DNA of 64,000 nt, taken from the NCBI GenBank assembly GCA_963734665.1, contig CAVTIR010000009.1, positions 1 to 64,000 on the forward strand. Reading direction: 5' to 3'. Below, piece by piece: positions 8,506-16,469 of the stretch. A program made the position numbers and the translations under genes. The stretch is from Trebonia sp963734665. GTDB taxonomy: Bacteria > Actinomycetota > Actinomycetes > Streptosporangiales > Streptosporangiaceae. The notes below the pieces were generated by a model that worked only from the letters and a program-made list of their open reading frames with translations, made no database searches and was not told the origin of the DNA. Each line of letters begins with the position of its first letter. The stretch's first letter is position 1.

Positions 8506-8578
8506 TGCGCCGCCAGGGACTTGAACCCCGAACCCGCGGATTAAGAGTCCGCTGCTCTGCCAATTGAGCTAGCGGCGC
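8506..8578 (-). tRNA. tRNA-Lys (anticodon CTT)
   Basis: Cloverleaf on the minus strand: acceptor GCGCCGC (8572-8578) pairs with GCGGCGC (8507-8513), the D arm is GCTCAATTGGCAGAGC, the anticodon stem GCGGA/TCCGC encloses CTCTTAA with anticodon CTT (8543-8545), and the T arm contains GGTTCAAGTCC. CCA is not encoded. The integrase gene adjoins its 3' end, so this tRNA is the probable integration target. Confidence 0.95.
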
Positions 8579-8907
8579 TCGCTAGCAACGAGCCAGATGT
8601 TAGCAAGGATCGGCGGGCCACGCGAATCGGACGTGAAGCCCAGCGGCGGGGCGGCGGTCGCCCTCGGACCCGCCTCCGTGACAACAGTCGTATCCACCCC
8701 CAACCGCGCAGCTCACCGCGTCCGGCCAGCCCTTCCGTTACCGCTGGTTCACGTAATTAACACCAGCGAAGTCGTCTAGTTCCTGCTGCGAAACATTGAT
8801 AAGTCACCGTGACCCGGATCACATCACCCCACGCAGGAAGGGGACGGGGTGCAGCACTGCCACCAAGAAGCACGCTACGAGGCAAGACGCCACCACGTCA
8901 GGCAAGC
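8579..8907. other. intergenic region with no recognised gene
   Basis: About 330 bp between tRNA-Lys and the small ORF before the phosphatase gene. It has no convincing frame. A locally AT-rich block (CACGTAATTAACACC, 8750-8764) may hold the promoter for the downstream pair. Confidence 0.4.
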
Positions 8908-9018
8908 GTGACCGCCTGGGTGCTGGTCAGCGCTGGCCTCGTCATCGTCTTCAACGGGTCGCCACCTCGGCTCGCGGACCGATATGCCGATGCGATTGGG
9001 CGAAGGATGAAAGATTAG
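8908..9018 (+). CDS. possible 36-residue membrane peptide
   Basis: A GTG-started frame of 36 codons: a hydrophobic stretch (TAWVLVSAGLVIVF) followed by a polar tail (RLADRYADAIGRRMKD). It stops 4 bp before the phosphatase GTG, which would suit translational coupling. There is no good ribosome-binding site and no family is recognised, so this could be chance. It is listed because size, position and the transmembrane-plus-basic-tail arrangement resemble small membrane peptides of actinomycetes. Confidence 0.3.
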   Translation: MTAWVLVSAGLVIVFNGSPPRLADRYADAIGRRMKD

Positions 9019-9022
9019 GAAC

Positions 9023-9553
9023 GTGCCTGAACTGCCCGGTGCCCAGCTGCCACCACCGCGAGATCCCAATGGCCCCTACCGCGTCTGCTGTGTATGCCTG
9101 GGCAACATCTGCCGCTCCCCGATGGCCGAGGCGGTCCTGCTTGATCAGGTCGAGAAGGCAGGCCTGCACGCCAGGGTGATCGTCGACAGCGCCGGCACCG
9201 GCGACTGGCACGTCGGCGACCGCATGAACACCATGGCGCGCAGGCAGCTCACCCGTAACGGCTACCGCGGCGAGTCCCACCGAGCCCGTCAGTTCCACCC
9301 GTCCTGGCTCCCCGAACGCGACCTCATCCTCGCCATGGACTCCGCCAACCTCCGCGACCTGCGTGCCCTGTCCGCCCCCGGGGACCAGAGCAGGATCAGG
9401 CTCTTCGGCGAGATCGCCGGCCTGGACGGCCGGGACGTTCCCGACCCGTACGGAGGCTCGGCCGCCGACTTCGCCGAGGTCCTGGCCCTCCTTGAATCCG
9501 GCATGTCCCGCCTAGTAGCCCAGCTCAGGGAAACCCCAGAAATATCCGTATAA
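9023..9553 (+). CDS. low-molecular-weight protein-tyrosine phosphatase
   Basis: 176 residues from a GTG. The phosphate-binding loop C25-LGNIC-R31 (CLGNICRSPMAEAV) is the CX5R signature of the LMW-PTP family, and the general-acid Asp is in DPYGG near residue 141, so the active site is complete. The domain fills the protein. These cytoplasmic enzymes dephosphorylate tyrosine residues, and in actinomycetes some influence antibiotic production or, in pathogens, are exported. The gene seems to be monocistronic, or coupled only to the small ORF that ends 4 bp upstream. About 215 bp of non-coding DNA separates it from the converging kinase gene. Confidence 0.93.
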   Translation: MPELPGAQLPPPRDPNGPYRVCCVCLGNICRSPMAEAVLLDQVEKAGLHARVIVDSAGTGDWHVGDRMNTMARRQLTRNGYRGESHRARQFHPSWLPERDLILAMDSANLRDLRALSAPGDQSRIRLFGEIAGLDGRDVPDPYGGSAADFAEVLALLESGMSRLVAQLRETPEISV

Positions 9554-9769
9554 GCAGGCCGCAGCCCGTCCCGGCCCCGTGGCGTAAAGTCCCAAATTCA
9601 AAACCGATGATCCCGAACGTAAGGGGCTAGTCACCGCGCCTGCCCGGCATTTCCGGGGCCTACGTGGCGGCAGCCGTCGCCGGGCAAAGATCACGGGCCC
9701 TATGGCGCACCCATCGATGCAAGATCTCCTTCGCTGACGCCTGTCACGCCCCGTACGACCTGTTTGTGC

Positions 9770-11671
9770 CTAGGCGGGGAGGTCGTCGTCGGATTCGGGG
9801 TCGTCGGTGGCCAGGGCGTCGGGGGAGAGGGGCAGCTTGACCTGGAAGTCGGCCCCCTGCCCCGGTGAAGTGCGCACCGAGACCGTGCCACCGTGCGCGG
9901 AGACGAGCCCGGCCACGATCGCCAGCCCGAGTCCACTCCCGCCCGAAGCCCGGTTGCGTGCCGCGTCAGCCCGGTAGAACCGCTCGAAGACGCGCTGCGC
10001 CTGGTCGGCGGTCATTCCCGGCCCGTCATCTTCGATGTCAAGCACCACGGCAGGCACAACGCGCTCGTCAGTCTCCGACGTGTCAGCCCTACCGTCCCAG
10101 GAACCCTGCCCATCGAGCCCCGGTGTCCCACTGGCCCCGCCAGTCCCGGCCGACCCGCCAGCCCCGGCAACCTCATGAGTTTCCAGGGTTCCCCGGGCGA
10201 TCTTCACCCGCACCGCCGTCCCGGCCGGCGTGTGCGTGATCGCGTTGTTCACCAGGTTGCCGAGCACCTGCCGCAGCCGGGCCTCGTCTCCGTTCACGAG
10301 GAAGGCGGTCCCCGGCGCGACGATCAGGTCGATCGGCCGGCCCGGTGAGACGATCCGCGCGTCCTGCACGGCGTCGGCGGCCACCGTGAGCAGGTCCACC
10401 GGTGTGAGGTTGAGCGGTCGCTGCTGGTCGAGCCTGGCCAGCGTGAGCAGGTCCTCGACGAGCAGGCCCATCCGCGTCGCCTCGGCCTCCACCCGGCCCA
10501 TGAGGTGGTCCAGGTCCTCGGGCGACAGCCCCTCAGGAGGCACTCCGGCACTGGCGGAGCCATTGGCCGGGACAGAGGAAGCCGAATCCGTTCGGACCGA
10601 TGAACTTCCTTCCCCGACGACTCCAGCGACCGCGGCACCCCCAGCGGCCCCGGCACCCTCTCCCATGCGCAGACGGCTCGCGCCGCCGCGCTGGCGGTAG
10701 TGCGCGGCGAAGCCGCGGATCGTGGTCAGCGGCGTGCGCAGCTCGTGCGAAGCGTCGGCGATGAACCGGCGCATCCGCTCCTCGGACTGGTGCGCGGCCT
10801 GCTCGGACGCCTCCTGGGCGTGGAACGCCCGCTCGATCTGCGCGAGCATCGCGTTCAGCGACCGGCCGAGTGAGCCGATCTCGGTCCGCGAGTCGCCTTC
10901 AGGCACCCGGTGCTCGAGGTGACCGGCGGCGATCTGGCCTGCGGTCAGCTCAATGTCGTTGAGCGGCCGGAGGTTCGTCTGGACGACCGCGGCACCGACG
11001 GCGGCGAGCACGACGACGATCCCGCCCCCGACGATCAGGTCGAAGAGCTCAAGCCGTGTGGTCAGCGCGTTGATGTTGCCGAGATCCACGGCGAGCACGA
11101 CATTCACGGTCTCGTACTGGACCCCGCCGCTGCTGCCGGTGACGGGGTAGTTGTTGAGCGAGGCGGCCATGACCCGCCAGGTTTCGGGGCCGGACTGTGA
11201 TGGCACGGTCAGGGTCACCGGGTTATTCGCGGTCGCCCAGCTGGCACTGGTTGGCAGGGAGGGAAGCGGCCCCGCCTGCACGGCGCCGCCGCCGAAATAG
11301 GTGTTGTTGTTCGCCGGGGGAAGCCAGGTGAGCTGCTTTCCCGGCAACTGGACGCCGAGCACCATGCCGGTATTGGTCGACGTCGCGTCCCCCGCGGTCA
11401 GGCCGGACAGCGTGTGCAGGCTTATGCCCTGGAAGTCGGATGTCAGCTGAGGGTCGCGCTGCGTCGTCACGTACCGGCCGAGCATGACCGCGCTGGCGAT
11501 GCTGATCGCGGCCAGGGCCAGGATCACCAGCCCGAGCACCGCCGTGATCAGCTTGGTCCGCAGTGGCGTCCGGTCGGACAACCGCTTGAACCTGGCTGAT
11601 AGACGTGGCCGCGGCTTCCGGTGGCTGTTTGACTCCTCCCGGTGGCTCGACAGCGTTTCCTGTGCCGTCAT
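9770..11671 (-). CDS. membrane sensor histidine kinase (HAMP, HisKA, HATPase)
   Basis: 633 residues, second gene of a two-component operon; its ATG lies 12 bp after the regulator stop. Order: TM1 (LITAVLGLVILALAAISIASAV, residues about 40-62), extracytoplasmic sensor region to about 205, TM2 (LIVGGGIVVVLAAVGAAVV), HAMP, HisKA with the phosphorylated His in DASHELRTPLTTIRGF, then HATPase with N box (LGNLVNNAITHTP), G1 (DIEDDGPGM) and G2 (GGSGLGLAIV). Two low-complexity insertions are odd. About 50 residues (Gly/Ala/Ser-rich) sit inside HisKA between its two helices, and about 45 residues lie between the N and G1 boxes. All catalytic motifs are kept. The overall arrangement is that of TrcS/MprB-type kinases; the stimulus is unknown. 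Confidence 0.93.
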   Translation of the reverse strand: MTAQETLSSHREESNSHRKPRPRLSARFKRLSDRTPLRTKLITAVLGLVILALAAISIASAVMLGRYVTTQRDPQLTSDFQGISLHTLSGLTAGDATSTNTGMVLGVQLPGKQLTWLPPANNNTYFGGGAVQAGPLPSLPTSASWATANNPVTLTVPSQSGPETWRVMAASLNNYPVTGSSGGVQYETVNVVLAVDLGNINALTTRLELFDLIVGGGIVVVLAAVGAAVVQTNLRPLNDIELTAGQIAAGHLEHRVPEGDSRTEIGSLGRSLNAMLAQIERAFHAQEASEQAAHQSEERMRRFIADASHELRTPLTTIRGFAAHYRQRGGASRLRMGEGAGAAGGAAVAGVVGEGSSSVRTDSASSVPANGSASAGVPPEGLSPEDLDHLMGRVEAEATRMGLLVEDLLTLARLDQQRPLNLTPVDLLTVAADAVQDARIVSPGRPIDLIVAPGTAFLVNGDEARLRQVLGNLVNNAITHTPAGTAVRVKIARGTLETHEVAGAGGSAGTGGASGTPGLDGQGSWDGRADTSETDERVVPAVVLDIEDDGPGMTADQAQRVFERFYRADAARNRASGGSGLGLAIVAGLVSAHGGTVSVRTSPGQGADFQVKLPLSPDALATDDPESDDDLPA

Positions 11672-11683
11672 GACCAGGCCGCC

Positions 11684-12406
11684 CTATGACGACGGGAGCC
11701 GCAGGACGTACCCGACGCCGCGCAGGGTGTGGATCAGCCGTGGCTCCTTGGTATCGATCTTCCGCCGCAGCACCGAAACGTAGGACTCCACGATGCCGGT
11801 GTCGCCCCGGAAGTCGTAGTCCCAGACATGGTCGAGGATCTGCATCTTCGACAGCACGCGGTTAGCGTTCGACATGAAGTACCGCAGCAGCTTGAACTCG
11901 GTCGGCGACAGCTGCACCTGCCCGCCGCCCCGCCAGACCTCATGACTCTCTTCGTCAAGCTCAAGGTCGGCGAACTTCAGCCGCGGCGTCGGCTCCACGC
12001 CGTCCCCGCGCGTCCGGCGCAGCACCGCCTTGATCCGAGCGATGACCTCTTCGAGCGAGAACGGCTTGGTGACGTAGTCATCGCCGCCGAGCGTGAGCCC
12101 CCGGATCTTGTCGTCGGTCCCGTCCCGCGCGGTCAGGAAAACGACCGGGATCCGGGCACCGCCGCCGCGCAGCCGCCTGATCACGTCGAATCCGTCCATG
12201 TCGGGCAGCATCACGTCGAGCACGATCAGGTCGGGCCGGTGTCGCTGCGCGGCCTGCACTGCCTCCGTGCCGGCCGACGCGGTAATGACGTCGAACCCCG
12301 CATACCTGAGGGATGCCGAGAGAAGCTCAAGGATGTTCGGCTCGTCCTCGACGACGAGCAGCCGCGCGTCGGCCTGCGCCCCCGCTTCGGTGATCGACGT
12401 GTTCAT
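11684..12406 (-). CDS. OmpR/PhoB-type response regulator
   Basis: 240 residues. The receiver domain (about 15-130) has the acidic pocket (VVEDEPNILELL), the phospho-acceptor Asp in DLIVLDVMLPDMDGF, the Thr in VVFLTARDG and the Lys in GDDYVTKPF. The winged-helix DNA-binding domain follows (LSPTEFKLLRYFM, VWDYDFRGDTGIVESYVSVLRRKID). It is the partner of the histidine kinase encoded 12 bp downstream and is transcribed first. The similarity in layout is to TrcR/MprA-type regulators. No repeat resembling an autoregulatory direct repeat was recognised upstream. Confidence 0.95.
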   Translation of the reverse strand: MNTSITEAGAQADARLLVVEDEPNILELLSASLRYAGFDVITASAGTEAVQAAQRHRPDLIVLDVMLPDMDGFDVIRRLRGGGARIPVVFLTARDGTDDKIRGLTLGGDDYVTKPFSLEEVIARIKAVLRRTRGDGVEPTPRLKFADLELDEESHEVWRGGGQVQLSPTEFKLLRYFMSNANRVLSKMQILDHVWDYDFRGDTGIVESYVSVLRRKIDTKEPRLIHTLRGVGYVLRLPSS

Positions 12407-12521
12407 AGTGACAATCTTCGCTCGCTTTGCTGGGGAAACCCTGAACGTTTCCTCGGGGACGGCTGTCGTCCTTCCAGGGTACGCCTCTGGTTACCGCCTC
12501 CGCGCACACGGCGACTGCAGG

Positions 12522-12839
12522 TCACCGCCGACTCGAAGGCACCAACGGCCCTCGACGCGCGGTCAGCGGCGCCAGCGAGCCCGCAGAGAAATCGGGTGCG
12601 AGTGCTAACGACGCCTGGGGTGCGCGAGACGAGAGCCAGTGCGCGATGGCCGCGGACCTGTTGTGCACGCCGAGCTTGGAGTAGATGCGTCTGACGTGGT
12701 TCTTTACTGTTTTCTCCGCGAGGAACAGGTGCGCTGCGATCTCCCCGTTAGTGTGCCCGCCGGCGATCAGCGACATGACCTCAATCTCGCGCGCCGACAG
12801 GCCCAGGCTGGTTTCCTCATCAACCTGTGCACGGCTCAT
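12522..12839 (-). CDS. small LuxR-type helix-turn-helix protein
   Basis: 105 residues, almost entirely one LuxR/GerE DNA-binding domain (LSAREIEVMSLIAGGHTNGEIAAHL, EKTVKNHVRRIYSKLGVHNRSAAIAHW) with no receiver or sensor domain. A short disordered tail rich in Ala/Pro/Arg follows. Single-domain LuxR proteins of this size are frequent in actinomycetes and may act as stand-alone regulators or dimerise with full-length response regulators. It lies between the two-component operon and the LCP gene, in the same direction, with over 100 bp on each side, so it is probably transcribed alone. Confidence 0.85.
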   Translation of the reverse strand: MSRAQVDEETSLGLSAREIEVMSLIAGGHTNGEIAAHLFLAEKTVKNHVRRIYSKLGVHNRSAAIAHWLSSRAPQASLALAPDFSAGSLAPLTARRGPLVPSSRR

Positions 12840-12945
12840 GAGACCTCCGGTTAAGTCAGTCCGTGATACGCAAGCACCAGCGCCTCACGATGTCAAGACC
12901 TACCTTTACAGGTACAGATACACCAAAACGGCGATGCTCAAACCG

Positions 12946-12994
12946 CCCGAAATGGAGCAGGCGTTACGCCTGCCCCATCTGGTGCCATTTCGGG
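12946..12994 (-). terminator. nested hairpin after the LCP gene
   Basis: Outer arms CCCGAAATGG (12946-12955) and CCATTTCGGG (12985-12994) enclose an inner hairpin GCAGGCG-TTA-CGCCTGC. It begins 20 bp beyond the LCP stop codon. No U-tract follows, so termination is inferred from position and stability alone. Confidence 0.5.
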
Positions 12995-13013
12995 GCCGTC
13001 CCGCAGGGGCGTC

Positions 13014-14330
13014 TCAGCCGACCGTCGTGCCGCTGAGCAGCCCGGCCGGGACGGGCTTGCCCGCCTGCAGCGCGTTGAAGAGCTCAAGCGCCTGTGACCG
13101 ATTCCACAGCACCGAGTCGCCGGCGCTCGTCTCGTAGTTGGCGTTGGCGATCGGTACGGTGCCCGTCTGCGGGCCCCGCAGCGCGAAGGCCGCCTGGATC
13201 AGGTCGTACAGGTTCGTGCCCTTGTCGACGGAGATGGAACTCGCAGCTGTCGAGGCGAAGGGGAACGACGTGAACGGGTTCAGGTACACGCCGGGGCTCG
13301 TCGCCTTGGCCAGCAGTGCCGCGAGGAACGCCCGCTGGTCCTGGATCCGCTGCAGGTCCTCGGTCGCGAACGAGTGCCGGTCGCGGACGAACGCGAGCGC
13401 CTGCGCGCCGTCAAGGTTGTGGCAGCCCGCGGACAGGTTGACGCCGGAGTCCGCGTCGGTGAGCGCTGTTGGCAGGCAGATCCGCACGCCGCCGACCGTG
13501 TTCACCACGCTGACCAGTCCATCGAACCCGATCCCCATGTAGTGGTTGATGCGCAGGCCGGTGACACTTTCGACCGTCTGGATGAGCAGGGACGGGCCGC
13601 CCAACGAGAGCGCGGCGTTGATCTTGTTCATCCCGTAACCCGGAATATCCACGTAGGAGTCGCGCGGAATGCTGATCAGTACCGGCTTTCCGCTCCCTAT
13701 GTGCAGCAGCATGAGCGAGTCGGAATCGCCGTCACCGCTTCCGCCTTCCGTGCCCAAATGCAGTTGGTCGGCCGCCGCCTGGTCGAGCCCGGTGCGCGAG
13801 TCAGACCCGACGATCAGCCAGTTCGTCCCGGCGGACGTGCCGCTGTACGCGGGAAGCGCCACGGACCGGTTCAGCTTCCCGTTCACCCAGAAGTACGTCC
13901 CGCCAACTCCGGCGATAATCACGACCACGACGATGCCGATGATCAGGGCGATCCGCCGTCCGCGCCGCCCCGGCTGCCCCCAGAACCGCCAGCGCCGCCC
14001 GCCGCCGCGCGTCGGCGCGCCCCCGTAGGTGGAGCCTCCGTAAGGCGCGCCGTAACCGGGATCACCGGCACCGTTCCCGTAGCCGTCGCCGCCGTACCCA
14101 GAACCGCTCCCGTAGCCGGGACTCCCGTACGGCGCGCCGGCCGCGCCGGGGGCGGTGGCCGGCGGCTGCGCGGGCCAGGAACTTCGCCCGGCGCCCGCCC
14201 CGGAACCGCTCTCCCGTGACGGTGGCATCCGCGATGAGAAACTGATGTCTTGCGTCGCGTCCGATCCGGGTGCACCGGCGGGCGGCTGCTCCGCTTGGTA
14301 CCAGTCCTTCCAGGGGTCCGCATCACTCAT
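13014..14330 (-). CDS. LytR-CpsA-Psr (LCP) family cell-wall ligase
   Basis: 438 residues from the ATG at 14330, chosen because GGAGGG lies 7 bp upstream and MSDADPWKDWY is the natural start; an upstream in-frame codon would only add shadow sequence. Layout: a cytoplasmic low-complexity N-terminus with Gly/Tyr/Ser repeats (about 40-120), one transmembrane helix (RIALIIGIVVVVIIAGVGGTYFW, about 125-147), then the extracellular LCP domain with GSDSRTG (about 180) and the Asp/Arg-rich catalytic region (LISIPRDSYVDIPG, KINAALSLGGP, ALAFVRDRHS). LCP enzymes transfer undecaprenyl-phosphate-linked glycopolymers to peptidoglycan on the outer membrane face. The gene is single and followed by a hairpin. 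Confidence 0.93.
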   Translation of the reverse strand: MSDADPWKDWYQAEQPPAGAPGSDATQDISFSSRMPPSRESGSGAGAGRSSWPAQPPATAPGAAGAPYGSPGYGSGSGYGGDGYGNGAGDPGYGAPYGGSTYGGAPTRGGGRRWRFWGQPGRRGRRIALIIGIVVVVIIAGVGGTYFWVNGKLNRSVALPAYSGTSAGTNWLIVGSDSRTGLDQAAADQLHLGTEGGSGDGDSDSLMLLHIGSGKPVLISIPRDSYVDIPGYGMNKINAALSLGGPSLLIQTVESVTGLRINHYMGIGFDGLVSVVNTVGGVRICLPTALTDADSGVNLSAGCHNLDGAQALAFVRDRHSFATEDLQRIQDQRAFLAALLAKATSPGVYLNPFTSFPFASTAASSISVDKGTNLYDLIQAAFALRGPQTGTVPIANANYETSAGDSVLWNRSQALELFNALQAGKPVPAGLLSGTTVG

Positions 14331-14635
14331 TGGGCATCCCTCCACCAGCCATCGACCCGCCACCGAACGCTTCCCGCCGTCTGTCTTCCCAACCAGACAA
14401 CGGCCCGGACCTGCCCTCAGGTTCAAAATCCGCGAAAGGGGGCGACTTCGTTACCAGAACGCTCATCTGGTGGATGACCCCAGCCCCCATCCGCCACGGG
14501 CCGCAGACCACTATCGCGCGAGTATCACGCAAGTGCCACGGGGAAGTGTACCTGCGGTATCGATTGGTGAGAGATTAAGCCGCAGATGAGCCGGGAACCA
14601 TGCTCCCGGGGTGCTGGGCGCGACAAGGGGGAACC

Positions 14636-14839
14636 GTGTCCACGCAAGTTACCAACGAGGATGGCACCGAAGCTGACCTGATCGAGCACCTGCGACACGT
14701 GCACCAGAAGGGCACCAAGGGCTTCACCAACGAGTACCTGGCGAGCCTGCACAAGACGCTCCACCAGAGCAAGCGCGACCCAGAACTGGAGCACACCCAC
14801 CCCGAGGACGAGCCCGCCCAGGAGAAGGCCGACGCCTAA
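14636..14839 (+). CDS. conserved small acidic/His-rich protein of unknown function
   Basis: 67 residues from the GTG at 14636, with GGGGGAA just upstream. The protein is hydrophilic: ADLIEHLRHVHQKGTKGF, then a charged tail rich in His and Glu (PELEHTHPEDEP). Short proteins of this composition occur widely in actinomycetes without an assigned role; I recognise the pattern but not a function. It is transcribed alone and is followed 30 bp later by a strong hairpin. The frame has the strand bias expected of real coding sequence, in contrast to the overlapping minus-strand frames. Confidence 0.6.
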   Translation: MSTQVTNEDGTEADLIEHLRHVHQKGTKGFTNEYLASLHKTLHQSKRDPELEHTHPEDEPAQEKADA

Positions 14840-14869
14840 AACGCGAAGCGGCCTGAAGACCGAAAGCGC

Positions 14870-14894
14870 CCCGGCGCGACAAGACCGCGCCGGG
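14870..14894 (+). terminator. GC-rich hairpin terminator
   Basis: CCCGGCGCG (14870-14878) and CGCGCCGGG (14886-14894) form a perfect 9-bp stem with a 7-nt loop, 30 bp after the small gene's stop codon and just before the tRNA-His-like repeat. Only two T residues follow closely, as is usual for actinomycete terminators. Confidence 0.6.
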
Positions 14895-14907
14895 CTCTTC
14901 GAGAACA

Positions 14908-14941
14908 TGGGGTGAGTGATGGGACTTGAACCCACGACATC
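14908..14941 (-). repeat. partial copy of the tRNA-His 3' end (candidate attachment site)
   Basis: 34 bp matching 20582-20615 (T arm, acceptor 3' strand, discriminator and encoded CCA of tRNA-His) at 32 of 34 positions. The two differences are the two sides of one T-stem pair, C-G in the tRNA and T-A here, so pairing is kept. No D arm, anticodon arm or acceptor 5' strand exists here, so it is not a tRNA gene. It abuts the stop codon of the next gene (14945). Confidence 0.75.
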
Positions 14942-14944
14942 GGT

Positions 14945-15700
14945 TCATGCCGGCGCGTGCCGGCGGCGTGGTTGCTCGGCGGCAGTCGCGAAGGCTGCGG
15001 TGGGGCTGTCGAGGACGTGGCAGGCGACGTCGGTGAGCCGCTGGTTGGTGTTCCTGGCGTGATTGCGGAGCAGCGCGAAGGCCTGGTCCATGTCCAGGCC
15101 GAGCCGCTCGGCGATCCTGCCTTTGGCCTGCTCGATGACGACCCGGCTGTTCAGCGCCGCCTGGAGCTGCTCGGCGAGGGTCTCGGCGCGGCGCACGTTC
15201 CGCTCTTGCAGCAGGCCGATCGTGGCCACGTCGGCCAGCGCCTGCCCGATGCGCAGGTCGCCCTCGCCGAGCGGGCCGGTCTCGGTGCTGAACAGGTTCA
15301 GCGCGCCGATGACCTGGTCCCGCAGCCGCATCGGCAGGGCATGGACGGCGACGAACCCGGCCTCCGTGGCGGCAGCTGCGAACCGGGACCACGGCTGATC
15401 CGGCCCGGCCAGGTCGGCAGCGCTGACCGGATGGCCGGTGCGGAAGCAGTCCAGGCACGGGCCCTGGTCGTTCTGGATCTGGAACAGCTCGACCAGCTCG
15501 GCCGCGTCACTGGAGGCCGCGGCTACCCGTAGCTGGCTACGGGGGTCGGCGAGCAGCACCCCGGCCGCGGACGCAGACAGCAGCTGGGTGCTGCGGTGGG
15601 CAAGCATGTGCAGGAAGTCGATCACGTCGAAGTCGGCGACCATTGTGTCCGCAAGGTCGATGAAGGTGTCCGATAGCAGTTCGGTGTCCATCTCGGTCAC
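14945..15700 (-). CDS. GAF-ANTAR domain protein (putative transcription antiterminator)
   Basis: 251 residues. A GAF sensor domain covers about residues 20-160 (LLSASAAGVLLAD, FVAVHALPMRLRDQVIGALNLF), and an ANTAR RNA-binding domain about 170-235 (LQAALNSRVVIEQAKGRIAERLGLDMDQAFALLRNHA). ANTAR proteins bind paired hexanucleotide hairpins in nascent mRNA and suppress termination; GAF-ANTAR forms are especially numerous in actinomycetes. The stop codon lies only 3 bp from the tRNA-His-like repeat, so the gene forms the left edge of the proposed island. Target RNAs are unknown. Confidence 0.92.
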   Translation of the reverse strand: MTEMDTELLSDTFIDLADTMVADFDVIDFLHMLAHRSTQLLSASAAGVLLADPRSQLRVAAASSDAAELVELFQIQNDQGPCLDCFRTGHPVSAADLAGPDQPWSRFAAAATEAGFVAVHALPMRLRDQVIGALNLFSTETGPLGEGDLRIGQALADVATIGLLQERNVRRAETLAEQLQAALNSRVVIEQAKGRIAERLGLDMDQAFALLRNHARNTNQRLTDVACHVLDSPTAAFATAAEQPRRRHAPA

Positions 15701-15765
15701 CTCTTTCCGCTAGTAGGAAGGACGGCTGCGCGGGGTCCGGCAGCCGTGGGCGGGGGCCGGATGCG

Positions 15766-15915
15766 TCATGGGGCGCCGTCCCGGCCAGGGTCGTCGTGCA
15801 GTCGCAGGCGCCGGGCGACGATGTCGCGGGCGACGTCGGCCAGCCGGCGGTCGTGTACGTAAGCGTAGGCGCGAAGCCGGACGAATGCCTCGGCCACTTG
15901 GACGCCTAGCTGCAC
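15766..15915 (-). pseudogene. ANTAR-domain C-terminal fragment
   Basis: On the minus strand a short frame reads LGVQVAEAFVRLRAYAYVHDRRLADVARDIVARRL and ends at 15766. It matches the last two helices of an ANTAR domain (compare LGLDMDQAFALLRNHARNTN in the intact neighbour). No GAF domain and no start of an ANTAR domain precede it; the sequence upstream instead belongs to a LysR fragment. It is a remnant of about 48 codons, possibly from a second GAF-ANTAR gene. Confidence 0.5.
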
Positions 15916-15919
15916 CGCA

Positions 15920-16141
15920 TCACCCAGGTCGGCCGCCTGCCTCGACCAGGAACACCGCCCCGGCAGCGGTCAGCGAAACTTGGTGCGTGCTGCGCTCGAC
16001 GAGGCGGACCCCGAGCTCGCGTTCCAGCCGCCGCACCTGCTGGCTCAGCCCAGACTGCACGATGTGCTCCCGCTCGGCCGCCCGGCCGAAATGCAGTTCC
16101 TCGGCTAGCGTCACGAAGTAGCGCAGCTGACGCAGCTCCAC
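15920..16141 (-). pseudogene. LysR-type regulator truncated after the HTH domain
   Basis: From a GTG at 16141 the frame reads VELRQLRYFVTLAEELHFGRAA, then QSGLSQQVRRLERELGVRLVER and VSLTAAGAVFL, which is a full LysR N-terminal winged helix. The coding sequence then stops at 15920 after EAGGRPG, with the whole effector-binding domain (about 200 residues) missing, and runs into an ANTAR fragment. It is best read as a deletion remnant. A free LysR HTH could in principle still bind DNA. Confidence 0.6.
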
Positions 16142-16469
16142 ACCTGCCGCCAAATCCGTGTCCGGTCCATCCCTGTACTCCCGGCAAGTGCCCGCCGGAT
16201 CGCGGGACGCGGTATCACCGCCGTGGGCAGCGAAATCCGCACAAACGCCTACCCAGCCCAGGACAGGAAAACCACGCGCCACGCCAACTCCGCGCCTGGG
16301 CTTTCCGGAATGCCTGGCCGGCCCGTCGCGGGGCAGCGTGCCAGGTGATCAGTTCTGGTGATAGGTCCTACGCAGGTTGCCCGTTTCCGCAGCGCCGCTA
16401 CCAGGGTTGACTTGCTGATGACCAGCCGGGCCGGACCCGGCGTATCTGTCACGGCAAGGGGGCCCTGCC

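Noticed and set aside
14905..14980. A second tRNA gene at the tRNA-His-like sequence
   Set aside because: Only the T arm and acceptor 3' strand are present. No anticodon or D arm can be folded, and the neighbouring bases are the end of the GAF-ANTAR gene.
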